Below the pieces are notes generated by a model. It was not told the DNA's origin. It saw nothing but the letters and a program-made list of their open reading frames with translations, and searched no databases. Made by a program: the position numbers and the translations under genes. A stretch of 64,000 nucleotides of DNA, from the NCBI RefSeq assembly GCF_027409185.1, contig NC_084462.1, positions 186,438,071-186,502,070 on the forward strand, read 5' to 3'. The DNA is from Cynocephalus volans. Taxonomy: Eukaryota; Chordata; Mammalia; Dermoptera; Cynocephalidae. The stretch's first letter is position 1. Each line of letters starts with the position of its first letter. Of this stretch, positions 51,015 to 62,439 are shown piece after piece.

Positions 51015-51948
51015 TCTGCATGCTCCTGAGCATGCGGCTGTCATCCCTGAGCATGCAGCTGTCATCTCTGAGCATGCAGCTGTCTTCCCTGAGCATGCAG
51101 CTGTCATCCCTGAGCATGCAGGTCTGTCATGCCTGTGTATGCAGCTGTCATCCCTGAGCATGCAGCTGTCATCCCTGAGCATGCGGCTGTCATCCCTGAG
51201 TATGCAGCTGTCATCCCTGAGCATGCAGCTGTCATCCCTGAGCATGCAGCTGTCATCCCTGAGCATGCAGCTGTCATTCCTGATCATGCAGCTGTCAACC
51301 CTGAGCATGCAGGCTGTCTTCCCTGAGCATGCAGGGCTGTCATCCCTGTGTATGCAAGCTGTCATCCCTGAGCATGCAGGTCTGTCATGCCTGTGTATGC
51401 AGCTGTCATCCCTGAGCATGCGGCTGTCATCCCTGAGCATGCGGCTGTCATCCCTGAGTATGCAGCTGTCATCCCTGAGCATGCAGCTGTCATCCCTGAG
51501 CATGCGGCTGTCATCCCTGAGTATGCAGCTGTCATCCCTGAGCATGCAGCTGTCATCCCTGAGCATGCAGCTGTCATCCCTGAGCATGCAGCTGTCATTC
51601 CTGATCATGCAGCTGTCAACCCTGAGCATGCAGGCTGTCTTCCCTGAGCATGCAGGGCTGTCATCCCTGTGTATGCAAGCTGTCATCCCTGAGCATGCAG
51701 GGCTGTCATCACTGAGCATGCAGGCTGTCATCCCTGTGCATGCAGGCTGTCATCCATGAGCATGCAGGCTATCTTCCCTGAGCATGCAGCTGTCATTCCT
51801 GAGCATGCAGCTGTCATCCCTGAGCATGCAGGCTGTCATCCCTGTGCATGCCGGCTGTCTTCCCTGAGCATGCAGGCTGTCATCCCTGAGCATGCAGGCT
51901 GTCATCCCTGAGCATGCAGCTGTCATCCCTGAGTATGCAGCTGTCATC
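51015..51948 (+). repeat. 21-bp minisatellite with higher-order structure
   Basis: About 44 tandem copies of a 21-base unit (agctgtcatccctgagcatgc), with variants such as 'ttccc', 'gtgtatgc', 'gatcatgc' and units one or two bases longer. A variant pattern that begins 'ggtctgtcatgcctgtgtatgc' at 51,121 begins again at 51,379. The 'gtgtatgcaagct' variant recurs at 51,672 after 51,351. The second higher-order block therefore has three extra units (258 against 321 bases offset). Because 21 is a multiple of 3, long open frames appear on both strands. They are artefacts of the repeat. Confidence 0.96.
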
Positions 51949-52509
51949 ACAACCTTGACACAGGGACACAGATCAGATAAACACGTGGCTTGCTGGATGC
52001 AGAGGACAGAAGAGTGGGAGGGGCTAAGTAATGCTTGTGCCGAAGTGCATGGGCTGGAGACATCCCACTGCTCTTGTATCCACCTGAGGACACTCCATCA
52101 TAAAGTGCCCGGTAGTCACTCTTCTCTGGGAGGGAGGATTGGGGAAAATTGAAGTGTGTCCCCCCTTTTTTGACAACAGGGTTCTCAGCCTTTGAGACCT
52201 TGTCCACCTCTGACCTGTTGAGGCAGCCCTGATCTCCCCCTCCCCATCAACCCCCACCATTTTATTCTTTTCTCATATCTTTTCCATTTTATAATTTCTC
52301 TTTCTGCACCTCCATGGTAGATTTGAATAACAATACCATTCTTGCTCACAACGATTTATATATTGTGATTTATTTCCTTTGCTTTATCATCCTTTAATAG
52401 GAAAAATAAATAGTTTAAGGTTAAAACAGTCATTTTCAGTCATACTCAGTGTCCTGCCATGCTTTCAGCAGGTGTAAGTTCACCTTTCCCAGCACGCTAC
52501 AAACACACA

Positions 52510-52542
<33 letters not shown>

Positions 52543-52960
52543 TCTTTGAAGCACAGATCAGTCATGATCCCTGTGCACACCTCTCAGGATGCAGCCTGGA
52601 CCCTTGACTGTGCTCTGCACCCATATTCATTCTCAGAGTCTGTTTTGTGAATCCCCTTTAGCTGCACCTGCAGATCCGGAGGTGAGCCAGGTCTCCACAC
52701 AGGTGCAGCAGTTTCCTCCCAGCTGTTCCCCTCCCTGCTGCTCCCTCTTTTCTGTTCTTCCTGGGTGTTTCTCTTCCTGTCTTTATTCCATAAAGGCAGA
52801 CTTTTCACTGTTATTGCTGCTTGAATGCAGCAGAGATGGAGCATTCCAGAGATTCTCACACCATCAGAAGATGGCTGGGGAGGAAAGGGGGCCACCTGGT
52901 TTTTATCATGTATTGGTGCCATGTGGGCAGAACTGAAGCATCTCTGACCACAGGGACTTC
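51949..52960. other. Intergenic, no recognised gene
   Basis: Unique-looking sequence with a (CA)n stretch at about 52,505-52,541. Overlapping reading frames of about 115 codons at 52,584-52,936 on both strands have no recognisable domain. Confidence 0.5.
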
Positions 52961-52964
52961 AGCC

Positions 52965-53880
52965 ATCATGGTTCTGTCCAGAAAATGATTTATATCGAGA
53001 TCTTACACCCATCAACAAAAGGATTAAAATCTCAATTAAAAATGGGCAACTGATAGAATCCACATTTCTTGAAATAAGGCAAATAGCTGAAGAGCAAATT
53101 AAGAGATCATCAACGTCATTAGTTATTAGGAAAATGCAAATATAAACACTTGGGTTTACTTCAGAGGCACTAAGATGGCTGTATGTTTTTAAAGGAAACA
53201 TTGTCCTCATGGATGTGTATACACTGGAAAGCTTCCATAGTGTTGGGGTTTAGGGAAAAAGCTCAAGTGCTGTGGTGATGATTTGGGCAGTTAGATAAAA
53301 CGTTAAATGCAGGACAACCCTATGACCCAGTAAAAACACCCCTAGGTATTTGCCCAGCAGAGCGGAAAAGAGGTGTCCAAACCCAAATGTGCACAAATCT
53401 TCACAGCAGCTCTATTCATGGTGCCAGAAAGTGAACAACTCAAATGTTCGTTGACTGATGAATTGATAAACAATTGTGGCAGATCGATACAATTGGAAAC
53501 TATTCACCTACCAAAAATGAAGTTATTTACACATGCTACAAAATGAATGAACTTAGGAAATATTACACCACACAACAGAAGCAGACACAAAAGGCCACGT
53601 GTTACATAATCCCATTCATACAACACATCGAGAACAGGCGTGTCCATAGATACAGAAAACACATTAGCTGTCCTCAGGGGCTTGGAGAGGGTGGGATGAG
53701 CAGTGCCTGCTTGTAGGGGGTGGGGTTTCCTTTCAGGTGATTAAATGTTCTGTAACTACACAGTGGTGACAGCTGACAAACCTTGTGAAAATATGAAGTG
53801 TCACTAACCAGTATCAAATGGTTAAAATGGTGAACATGATGTCATGTAAATTGTAGCATCATACCAAAAAAAAAGCACAT
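52965..53880 (+). mobile_element. Old L1 3'-end fragment
   Basis: Sense L1 landmarks in order: 'aaaatgggcaactgatagaa', 'attaggaaaatgcaaat', 'caaccctatgacccag', 'cagcagctctattcatg', 'atcccattcatacaac', then an A-run at 53,866. Diverged, 5'-truncated, no coding capacity. Confidence 0.75.
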
Positions 53881-54134
53881 TAAACTTAATTTTTGTTTTA
53901 CATTAATCGTTTTAAGGTAAGAGAAACCACATTTTAAGGGAACACATAAAGCAAATAAAGGAAAACAAAAACAAGAGCTCTTGAGTATGACTTTTACTGA
54001 ACAGAGACAGGAAACACCAAGGACTGAAAGGAAACCCTGGGTGTCCTGTGCACCTGCTCCTGAGTGGAAATTCTCCATGTAGTGTGTTCTGGGTTCGCTC
54101 AACCACCAAGTCCCCTCCTGTCTTCCTGCCAAGA

Positions 54135-54173
54135 GGTTTGTGTCTGGGCTCACGGTGACTTCCCCTCACTGTG
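54135..54173 (-). other. V recombination signal (23-bp spacer)
   Basis: Heptamer CACAGTG at 54,173-54,167, 23-base spacer, nonamer ACACAAACC at 54,143-54,135. Confidence 0.93.
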
Positions 54174-54612
54174 TCTCTCACACAGTAATACACGGCCGTG
54201 TCCTCGACTATCAGGCTGCCCAATGTTAAATAAGATTGGCTCTTGGAGGTGTCCCTGGTGATGGTGACTCGGGATTTAAGATCTGTATTATAATATGTGT
54301 TTCCACCACTCGATATTGCACCGACCCACTCCAGCCCCTTTCCTGGAGGCTGGCGGATCCAGTGCAAATCATAGCTCGTTAAAGAGAATCCAGAGACAGA
54401 GCAGGTGAGAGACAGGGTCTGTGAGGGTTTCACCAGGCCAGGACCTGACTCCTGCAGCTGCACCTGGGACAGGACACCTGGGGACAAGAAGCATCACCGT
54501 CAGTCAAACATGCATGAAACCACCACATTCCCAGGTTCCATTTCCTGAAGTCCCGGAAACACTCACAGCAGGGAGCAGCCACCAGGCAGAGAAGCAGCCC
54601 CAGGACATCCAT
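54174..54612 (-). CDS. IGHV: IGHV4-like variable segment, apparently functional (horse/ruminant-like)
   Basis: The leader exon is 54,612-54,567 ([15 protein letters not shown], donor T|GTGAG). The V exon is 54,477-54,174 (304 nt, acceptor AG|GTGTCC). The mature domain starts [23 protein letters not shown]1 is GFSLTSYD and CDR2 ISSGGNT (8 and 7 residues), framework 2 [14 protein letters not shown], framework 3 [20 protein letters not shown], ending VYYCVR. Cys23, Trp41 and Cys104 are present with no stop. Heptamer, spacer and nonamer are good. The KSQ.YLTL framework-3 style resembles horse and ruminant IGHV4-family genes and differs from the KNQF/TNQFSL type of the other V4 segments here, so it is a separate sublineage. 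It encodes the heavy-chain V domain after V(D)J joining in B cells. Confidence 0.93.
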
Positions 54613-54693
54613 GCTCTGATGAAGGGCTCCTGGTGGAAGGAGACTGGGGCTGCTCAGCCCAGGGCTGGCCTTTCAGCCTGACACTGGGGTCTG

Positions 54694-54701
54694 CTTTGCA
54701 T
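54694..54701 (-). promoter_or_regulatory. Variant octamer of V promoter
   Basis: ATGCAAAG on the minus strand (7 of 8 bases), about 82 bases upstream of the leader ATG at 54,612. No perfect octamer was seen nearby. Confidence 0.6.
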
Positions 54702-55146
54702 GAGGAGGCCCCTGAGGATATAAGTGTGGGAGCCGAGGGGACGGTCTCTGTCTGTCCTTGTCTGGGCAGAGCGTTTTACCTTGTGCTGCTGAGAGGAACT
54801 GGGGAGACAGAACCTCAGAGACTCTTCTCTGCATCACTGCCTGGTCTTCCTGTTTCCAGACAAATATGAAGAGAAGGGGGGATGGAAGGTGGAGGGTTCG
54901 ACAGTACAGAACATGAAGAAACATTTGAATTAAAGAGATTCTAGGTTCAAGGAGAGGTCCATGACCCTTTGATCCTCATGTGCTCCATTGACCGTGTCTG
55001 TTGTTAGATGCTGTCTCTCAGCTGGTGGCCTCAGTCTCTCTGCACACAAACCTGTTATGTGTGACTTCAAGTGAGACAGTTGGAATTTTTTAGACGCTTT
55101 TAGTTGACTCTTTCCAGAAGATGTAGACTTTCCTATCACACTCAGA

Positions 55147-55191
<45 letters not shown>

Positions 55192-56239
55192 GCATATACA
55201 TACCCATGTACATATATACGCATGTATTTATTCAGAGAGAAAGAAAGTCCCCTACCCATTCCTGTTCCTGAGACAAGTCACTAAGGCAAATGCATAGAAA
55301 AGATGCCCCCCCCACCACTATATGACAAAGTCATGTGGGACTAGAACTATCGCTGTGGATATTTCTAGAGATTCCATCTTCCTCAATCTCATTTAGAAAA
55401 CCTCTGTTCACACTCCTGCCCCGACACTTCCAATGTCAGCCTTGACTGTCACATCAGACTCAGTCTTGAGGTTCGTGATCTCGTCACTTGCTTCATGTCA
55501 CAGGTGACTCCTCAGTGGTGTTTTCTCAAGCGCAGCTCCTCCTACATCTGCAGACCTGTGAGCTGGACACTCTGTGCCCTGCCTCCCCTTAACCCAATGT
55601 CCTGTGGAGAGTCACGTCCAGGATGACCACTGTAGACCATCCTGTTCAAAGGCTAATACCAGGCACGTGGGAGTCACTGGATCACAGCGACTCTGAACGT
55701 TAGTTGGGCATGACGTACCACTGAATGGTGCTGGTCCATTTCTTATTTCTGGGAATGACACTGCATGACTCACAGAATCACTATTTGGGCTTCTAGTCCC
55801 ACCCTGTTAGGAACATTTCCTTTCTCTATTTGAAATTGTCATTTTCAGTTGATTACTTCTTTTAGGCTTTTTTATTTAAAATAAGCTGGGAGAAGTTACA
55901 GGTTGTGTAATTGTATTAAAGCCTATGTAAAAAATGTTCCCCTGCGACAGTCCAGGACATACAGTGAGTAATCTTAGCTATCCACACCAGGAACAATGAC
56001 TTTGAAATGGAGAAGAGGTGCTAATAAAAATCAAGGACTGTGCATCTGTGTAAAACAGCAGATTCCAAATAAGAAAATGCCACAGTCACTGGAGTACCGT
56101 CCTATTTTCTCAGAGTCTGGGGTTTAGGGACATGTATACTTAAAGATAGGAAGGTGGAGTATGTCTACAGGCATAGTTTTGCTCATTGAAAAGGAAAATG
56201 CAGACCCCTACCAACAACCAAAAAAGCCATTCTCACTCC
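54702..56239. other. Intergenic, no recognised gene
   Basis: Unique-looking spacer with a (TG)n tract at 55,146-55,189. No open frame with a recognisable domain. Confidence 0.5.
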
Positions 56240-56345
56240 CAGACTTGCTCTGCACCTGCCCATGGAGCTGGGCCCTGGGGGCAGAGGGTCCTGAGTTTCC
56301 CACTCAACCAGTCCTGTGTCACCTTCCACAGCTCTTGCTGCTTTC
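56240..56345 (-). pseudogene. Possible remnant of an IGHV 3' flank
   Basis: 'Ctctgcacctgcccatggagctgggcc' and 'agtcctgtgtcaccttccacag' resemble the sequence just downstream of V signals elsewhere in the window ('ctctgcacctgctccatgggg'). The V exon itself is missing. An antisense L1 starts where it would be expected. Confidence 0.35.
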
Positions 56346-57420
56346 CACAGACCAAAGTTGTACAGATTTTCCTCTATGTTTTCTTTTCTAATAGTTTCAT
56401 AGTTTCAGGACTCAAATGTACTTCTTATTCCATTTTGAGTTGCTTTTTGTATGAGGGCGCAATTTCATTAATCTTAATTTGAATACCCAATTTTCCCAAC
56501 AAAATTTTTTGAAGAAACTGTGCTCTTTTCATTGAGGGTTCTTGGCACTTTTGTTAAAAATCAGGTGAATGTAAATTTTTAGTTTTATTTCTGGGCTTTC
56601 TGCTCTATCTGCTCTATCTATTTTTGTATGTCATCACCGAGCTGTTTCAATTATTTTAGATTTATAATATATTCTTAACCAATATTAAGTAGCTTTTATC
56701 TCTGGGATGAAAGGATGGCTCAAAAGAAGCAAGTAAATAAATATGATCAATGCCATTACAGAATGAAGGAGAAAAAGCATATGATCCTTTCAACAGAGAT
56801 AGAAAAAGCATTTGACATATTTCCACCTATTTTTATTAACAACAAATTCAACAAATTTGTCATAGTAATATCCTTCACTACATAAAAGGTCGTATATGAT
56901 AATTCCACAGCTAATAACAAGTTTAACATTGAAAGTTTATGTTTGCTATGTGTGATCAGAACAAGACCATAACACCCTCTCTCACCACTTCCATTAAACA
57001 TCAAACTGGAAATTCTAGTCAGGAGCATTGAGGTAATAAAAATAAATAAATGACATCCACTTATGAAAGAGAATAAAAATTGTTTTTGTTTCCTGATAAC
57101 ATGATCTATTATATAAAAACCCTAAAGACTCCACCTATGAACTGTGACAAATAATAGAAGCACTAGCAATGAACTATCTAAAGATTAAATCTGTAAAACA
57201 ATCCCATTTAAAACAGAATCAGAACAAAAATAAATTCTTGGGAACATATTTAACAAAATTAATAACAGATTTGCATATTGAAAACTTTAAGGGATTGATA
57301 AGATCATGGAAGTATTAATGGAAGAGAGTTTGTCAAAATTGATGGCAGACATAAAAATGCAGATGAAGGAAGTTCACAGAGCACCAACACCATAAATAAA
57401 AGCAACAGAAATGAAGTGCA
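56346..57420 (-). mobile_element. Second L1 with opposite-orientation 5' part
   Basis: 56,346-56,690 is antisense ORF2 ('gttctaatagtttcatagtttcagg'-like, 'ttgttaaaaatcaggtgaatg', 'attattttagatttataatat'). 56,700 to about 57,300 is sense ORF2 from an earlier part of the gene ('gatgaaaggatggctcaaaag', 'gcatttgacatatttcc', 'gacatccacttatgaaagag'). This fits a 5'-inverted, truncated insertion with a small loss at the junction. Diverged. The right limit is uncertain. Confidence 0.65.
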
Positions 57421-57591
57421 CACACACACACACGCACACACACATGCACACACACGCACACACGCACACACGCACACGCACACACACACGCACACACACA
57501 CACATGCACACACATTTACAAACATGCACACACATGCACACACACGCAAGTGTGCACACAAACACGCACACACACGCACACACACACATGA
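57417..57591 (+). repeat. (CA)n / (CACG)n tract
   Basis: About 175 bases of CA with frequent CG, TG and short interruptions. It produces spurious His/Thr-rich and Cys/Val-rich reading frames. Confidence 0.95.
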
Positions 57592-57952
57592 CCAAGATAT
57601 TAAATTTTATCAGATTAAAACTGCAGAAAATATCTAAAGTGGTTGTGTTTAGAAACGCTTACACATAAAAGAAGAATCATAAGCATTTCAGAGGACTTCT
57701 TGTCAGAATCAATGCAAACAAAAATCGAGAAGTTTTAAATATTTAAAGTGTTGGAAGCTGCAACCACCAACACCCACGATTCCTGATTCAGGTAAATAAT
57801 CCCTCAAAAGTTAAGGAGAACAACATCTCATCATACCCTCCTTCCCCCAAGAATTGACGAATATTTGATATTCATAGAATAGCACAGAAATTATAGCCAA
57901 TGATCGAATGTAACTTCCAAAATAGCAAAGACAGTAAATTTTGAATGTCTTA
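57592..57952. other. Left flank of the provirus
   Basis: Old repeat-like AT-rich sequence. The last ~45 bases ('aaaatagcaaagacagtaaatttt') resemble L1 3'-UTR sequence also found near 15,615 and 33,645. No gene. Confidence 0.5.
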
Positions 57953-58296
57953 TGTTGGGAAAATATAGAAAGATTGTCAGGGCCCCTCAGATGTTCAGAA
58001 TCTTGCCGAGCATTTGCTGTAAATATCCTCAGGTGTTCCTTTTTAATGCTTAATGCAATTGCATATGGGCACCCAGGTGTCCTGGGTTATGGACCTGAGT
58101 ATAAAGGACTAACAGCTCTTATCCATAGTGCTGCTCAGAACTCTCAGAGAAGCCCTTAGGACGGCTGCTCCCAGCTCTGAATAAAGCCTATTAATCTTTA
58201 CCCACAGCTCCCAGGACCTTTTTCCTATTATCTAGCTTGAAGACCTGCATGTGGAGGGTCGTGACCCAGTTTGTGAGCCCTAGCCCTACCTCTACA
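57953..58296 (+). repeat. 5' LTR of the provirus
   Basis: Starts TGTTGGGA and ends 'cctctaca'. It contains 'gagtataaagg' (TATA-like) and 'gaataaagcc' (polyadenylation-like) in the expected order. Related to the solo LTRs at 15.8 and 33.8 kb. Confidence 0.82.
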
Positions 58297-61200
58297 ATTG
58301 GCATAGTCAGCAGGTTTTGAGGGCACGTACAGGAGCCCCTTGGGAGAAGGAGGTAATGTGGCTCCTCCTGAATATTCTGTACCCTCTGGCCACTTTCCTG
58401 TTGACCTGGATCTGGTTGCTGCTTACAATACTGCAAGTCAGCATAGACCAGGCATTCCATGAAGCAGGGCGTCCTCAGAGAACCCCTTGGGAGGAAGAGG
58501 AAATGTGGCTGTCCTTGAGGATGTGGTGCCTGATGGTCACTTTTCTGCTGACCAGAGCCTGGCTACTACTCAGTGTGCTGCAAACTGATCAAGATTTGAA
58601 GAAGAAAGCAGAGTTGAAGGAAGCATGAATGACTGTCCTGGAGGATGACATGCAGTGAGTGGCCACCCCTGCTTCTCACTCCAGGGCTAACGACAAACCC
58701 AGCGCTGAGTTGGGGGAGACTGTGCATCTCCAGGCATGACCTGTTGTGCACCAAAAAGTGAAGTGCAAGCACCCTATAGGACAAGGCAGCCACCCGGCAC
58801 ACAATCCACAGGTGACCCAGTTCACTACCTATGTCCTTTATTCCCACGTTGAATTATTTGACTTGCAGAGACAGTTTTGGCAGAAAAAGGGGAGCTCCTG
58901 GCTGCTTGGCTACTGATGTTATAAGATCTGTGAATAGTGTGATGTGCTCTGGTGAGAAGATGGAAGAGGTGGCCTCTAATACCAGCCACCCTTCCCTGAG
59001 GCAGCAGCTGCAGAATATAGCAGCTGTTGATATGCACAAGTGCCAAGTAATCACTCCCTAATGGAATGGGTGAGTGCAGCTACCTGAACCATGTGAGGGA
59101 ATACTAGAGAACTCCCAAGATTGTGAGTAAATGGCAAACACATTCTGAGTTGGTTCCAATCTCAGCTGATAGCCAAGATAAGTTCACCTTCACCTGGGAT
59201 GGGACGCAGTGGAAACTTTCAAGTATTTCCCCAAGGTTATCTGTATCGCCCAACCATCTGTCATGGTTTAGTGGCTGGGGAACTAGCCAAGAGGACAAGG
59301 TCCAGCATAGTTACAATGTTTCACTACATTGATGATGTGTTGTTAACCTCTAATTCTCTAACAAATTTAACCCAGGAAGCTCCAATGCTGCTAAGCCATT
59401 TGGAACTATGTGGGCAGGCCATGAACACAGCCAAAGTGCAAAGACCTGGACTGTCAGTCAAATTCTTAAGAGTTGTCTGGTTGGGTAAGAGGGGGTCATC
59501 CCAGAAGCTGTTACAGATAAGATACATGTGTACCTTAACCTACAAACTGTAGCTCAGCTGCAGACATATTTGAGATTCTGAGGTATTGGAGAACTTTCGT
59601 ACCCCATATGGCTCAAATGGCATGCCCAATGTATGCATTAATAAAGAAAGGAGCCCCCTGGCATTGGACTGAGGAAGTAGAACAGGCTTTCCAATCTACA
59701 AAGAGGGCAGTATAGCAAGTATAGGCCTTACAAGTGGCTGATCCCACTAAGCCTTTTGAATTAGATGTACATATATCCCAGGAGGGGTTAGGATGGGGTT
59801 TGTGGCAGAGACAAGACCGATTTGAAACACGTGCATGATTCTGGTCTCAGCTCTGGAAAGGTGCTGAATTACGCTAAGCTCTGGAAGGGTGCTGAATTAT
59901 GCTGTTCTCTGATAGAAAAACATCTAGCAGCCGTATATTTTGCCTTGATGGCCACTGAAGCTATCACAGGAACTGCCAAAATCCTAGTAAGGACAACATA
60001 TCTCACACTAGGTTGGCTGTGCATGTGGGCAACCAACCCTAAAACAGGCATAGCTCAGACTCCCACTCTGTCTACATGGGGAGCATATATAGAACAAAGG
60101 AGCACTGTGTCAGCGAGTACTCTGTCCAAAGACTTGCGAACTCTGCTAGGCCGAGTAGTGGTTGTGGAGGCCACACCTTTCCATGAGGGACAGGGACCTA
60201 TCACAGAGCAAGCTTGGTATACAGATGGCTCTAGCATGGGACCTTCAGCATCATGGGCAGCTGTTGCTGTCCAGCCCTTAACGGATACCATATGGTATGA
60301 AAATGGCACAGGGCAAAGCAGTCAATGGGCAGAATTGAAAGCTCTTTGGGTGGTGATAAAAAATGAGCCTGGGCCATTAACCATCTGCACTGACAGCTGG
60401 GCTGTGTACAAAGGTTTAACCGTTTGGATTTCTACTTGGAAGTATCAACAGGGGATGTTTGCCTACTGACCCCTGTGGGGACAAGCCATGTGGCAAGAGT
60501 TATGGGAATTGGGGCATGAGAAAGAAGTAACTCTTTTCCATGTCACAGGACACTTCCTGTTTAGCCAGTCCAGGAAATGATGAAGCCATTGCCTTGGCTA
60601 AGGTAAGATGGCTGGAGAGAGCCGCAGATGCTGATGTAGCCCAGTGGTTACATCAACGAATGCAACATGCTGGCAGCAAGACCATGTGGATGGCGGCTCA
60701 AAGATGGGCCCTGCCTATAAAATGGGAAGATGTAGTGAATGCCTGTCATGCTTGTCCAGTATGTGCTCAAGAGTGTCCACACTCCCAGTGGGTGCCCCAT
60801 GTAGACGCACAAATAACTCAAGGAAGAGTGCCCCTGGATTGATGGCAAGTGGACTTTGTTGGACCACTGCCCAGGTCAGAGAATTTCAGATACATCTTCA
60901 CTGCTGCTCATGCAGCTACTGGTCTTCTGCTTGTATGGCCTTGTAAGGCCTCAGACAATGTAAACACTGTGAAGGCACTGCATAGCCTTGAGGCCCTGTA
61001 TGACCTTCCTGTAGTCACAGAGTGTGACAATGAATGCACTTTACTGGACATGAGGTTCAGAGGTGGGCTTACCAGCTGTCTATTCAGTGGAAGTTGCATG
61101 TGCCATATCATCCCCAGGCAGCAGGGATGATTGAGCAATACAATGGTCTCCTAAAACAGGAGCTAAGGCTATCTGCCCAACCCCCGTCCCTGAAGGGGTG

Positions 61201-62070
61201 GACACAGTGGTCCCGGCAACAGTCAGGATTCTAAATAAGAGACCCCACAAGTGCAGGCCCTCTCCAGTGGAAGATCTGTTGCATGGGGCTGCAGCACATA
61301 AACAAGAGCAGATCACTACTTGAGCTTTTGGCAAGAATGGAAATATTCTCTTACTAGCCCCAACCTGTTTACTACTGGAACAGACAGTACAATGGGAATG
61401 GCCTTGGAGAATAGAAGCCCCCGGTATACGCTGGGTAGGCCTAATAGGGCCTTGGGGAAAAGGACTAGTAGAAGATTTGGAAATTTCACCTTGGATGACA
61501 AGTACCTGGCGTAATCAAGTAAAGGTAACATGGCCTGGAACAGATGAGCACTCTATTCCAAAGGGCATGTTTATATTGTCATTATGGCCAATTATGAGTT
61601 CCCCTGTAGTGTTACATGTAGAACCTACAGATCCAACAGTGTTAGCCGATAATGTAAGGTAGCATAAATCAGGTAAGATAACTATTCCTGCAACCATCCT
61701 TTCCCAGGTTGGCAAACTAGCATGCACCTTACCAGAGGGGTGAGAACTGCTCCTATTGGTACCAATAACCCTTCTGTCTTTTCCCCCATAGTGCTCTGGC
61801 TGTGGGCACCACAGTCAACTGGGCACATGCATACGTTCGTGTTACCAATGTGTCTGCTTATTGAATATGCACTGAAGTTCACACCAGTGATGACTACTAA
61901 CTGGGCATGTGTGGCTAATAGTTGAAAGGACAGAACTGCAGTACAAGTCTAAGGCATATTTTACAGACAATAGTTATATGAATGTAAGGGTCATTTATCC
62001 TAGCTAAGGGAACATTCCAGAAGATTCTGAACACATGGATAATATGGTAAGGGACCCTGAAGCAGTGGAT

Positions 62071-62439
62071 TGTTGGGAAAATATAGGAAAATGGTCAGGG
62101 CCCCTCAGATGTTAAAAATATTGCCGAGCATTTGCTGTAAATATCCTCAGGTGTTTCTTTTTACTACTTAAGGTAATTGCATCTGGGCACCCAGGTGTCC
62201 TGGGTTATGGACCTAAGTATAAAGGACTAACAGGTCTGATCTACGGTGCTTCTCAAAACTCTCAGAGAAGCCGCTAGGATGCCTGCTACCAGCTCTGAAT
62301 AAAGTCAATTAATCTTTTACCCACGGCCCCCAGGACATTTTTCCAACTACCCAGCTTACAGACCTGCGTGTGGACGGTTTGTGACTCAGTCTGTGCAACA
62401 GACTTGGGTGCTCTTTGAGCCCTAAGCCCTAGCTCTTCA
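62071..62439 (+). repeat. 3' LTR of the provirus
   Basis: Starts TGTTGGGAAAATATAGG and ends near 'agctcttca'. Same TATA-like 'aagtataaagg' and 'gaataaagtc' order. Conserved V-flank sequence begins directly after it. Confidence 0.82.

Larger units (their letters stand above)
57953..62439 (+). mobile_element. Broken endogenous retrovirus with two LTRs (class III/ERVL-like, tentative)
   Basis: A 5' LTR (57,953-58,296) and a 3' LTR (62,071-62,439), both starting TGTTGGGAAAATATAG, flank about 3.8 kb of internal sequence. Parts in order are: a primer-site-like 'attggcatagtcagcagg' after the 5' LTR; a short leader/gag-region frame near 58,317-58,628 with two similar hydrophobic segments; reverse transcriptase with Y-I-D-D (about 59,200-59,560); RNase H with T-D-G-S and A-E-L-K-A-L (about 60,200-60,470); integrase zinc-binding and core regions (about 60,540-61,330); and a 3' part with no recognisable env. 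The pol style and apparent lack of env suggest an ERVL-like group, not firmly. Broken in several places. The LTRs differ noticeably (roughly one base in eight by eye, plus indels), so it is an old insertion. Confidence 0.8.

Noticed and set aside
50938-51759. 273-codon plus-strand and 242-codon minus-strand frames
   Set aside because: They are the 21-bp minisatellite read in frame. The unit length is a multiple of three, so frames stay open on both strands.
51015-51948. CRISPR-like array or immunoglobulin switch region
   Set aside because: There are no unique spacers and the host is a mammal. The 21-bp unit is not a switch-type pentamer, and no constant gene lies beside it.
52584-52936. Overlapping 112- and 115-codon frames on both strands
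   Set aside because: No domain or neighbouring gene structure. Antisense overlap suggests base-composition chance.
57304-57668. Cys/Val-rich and His/Thr-rich frames
   Set aside because: Translation of the (CA)n tract.
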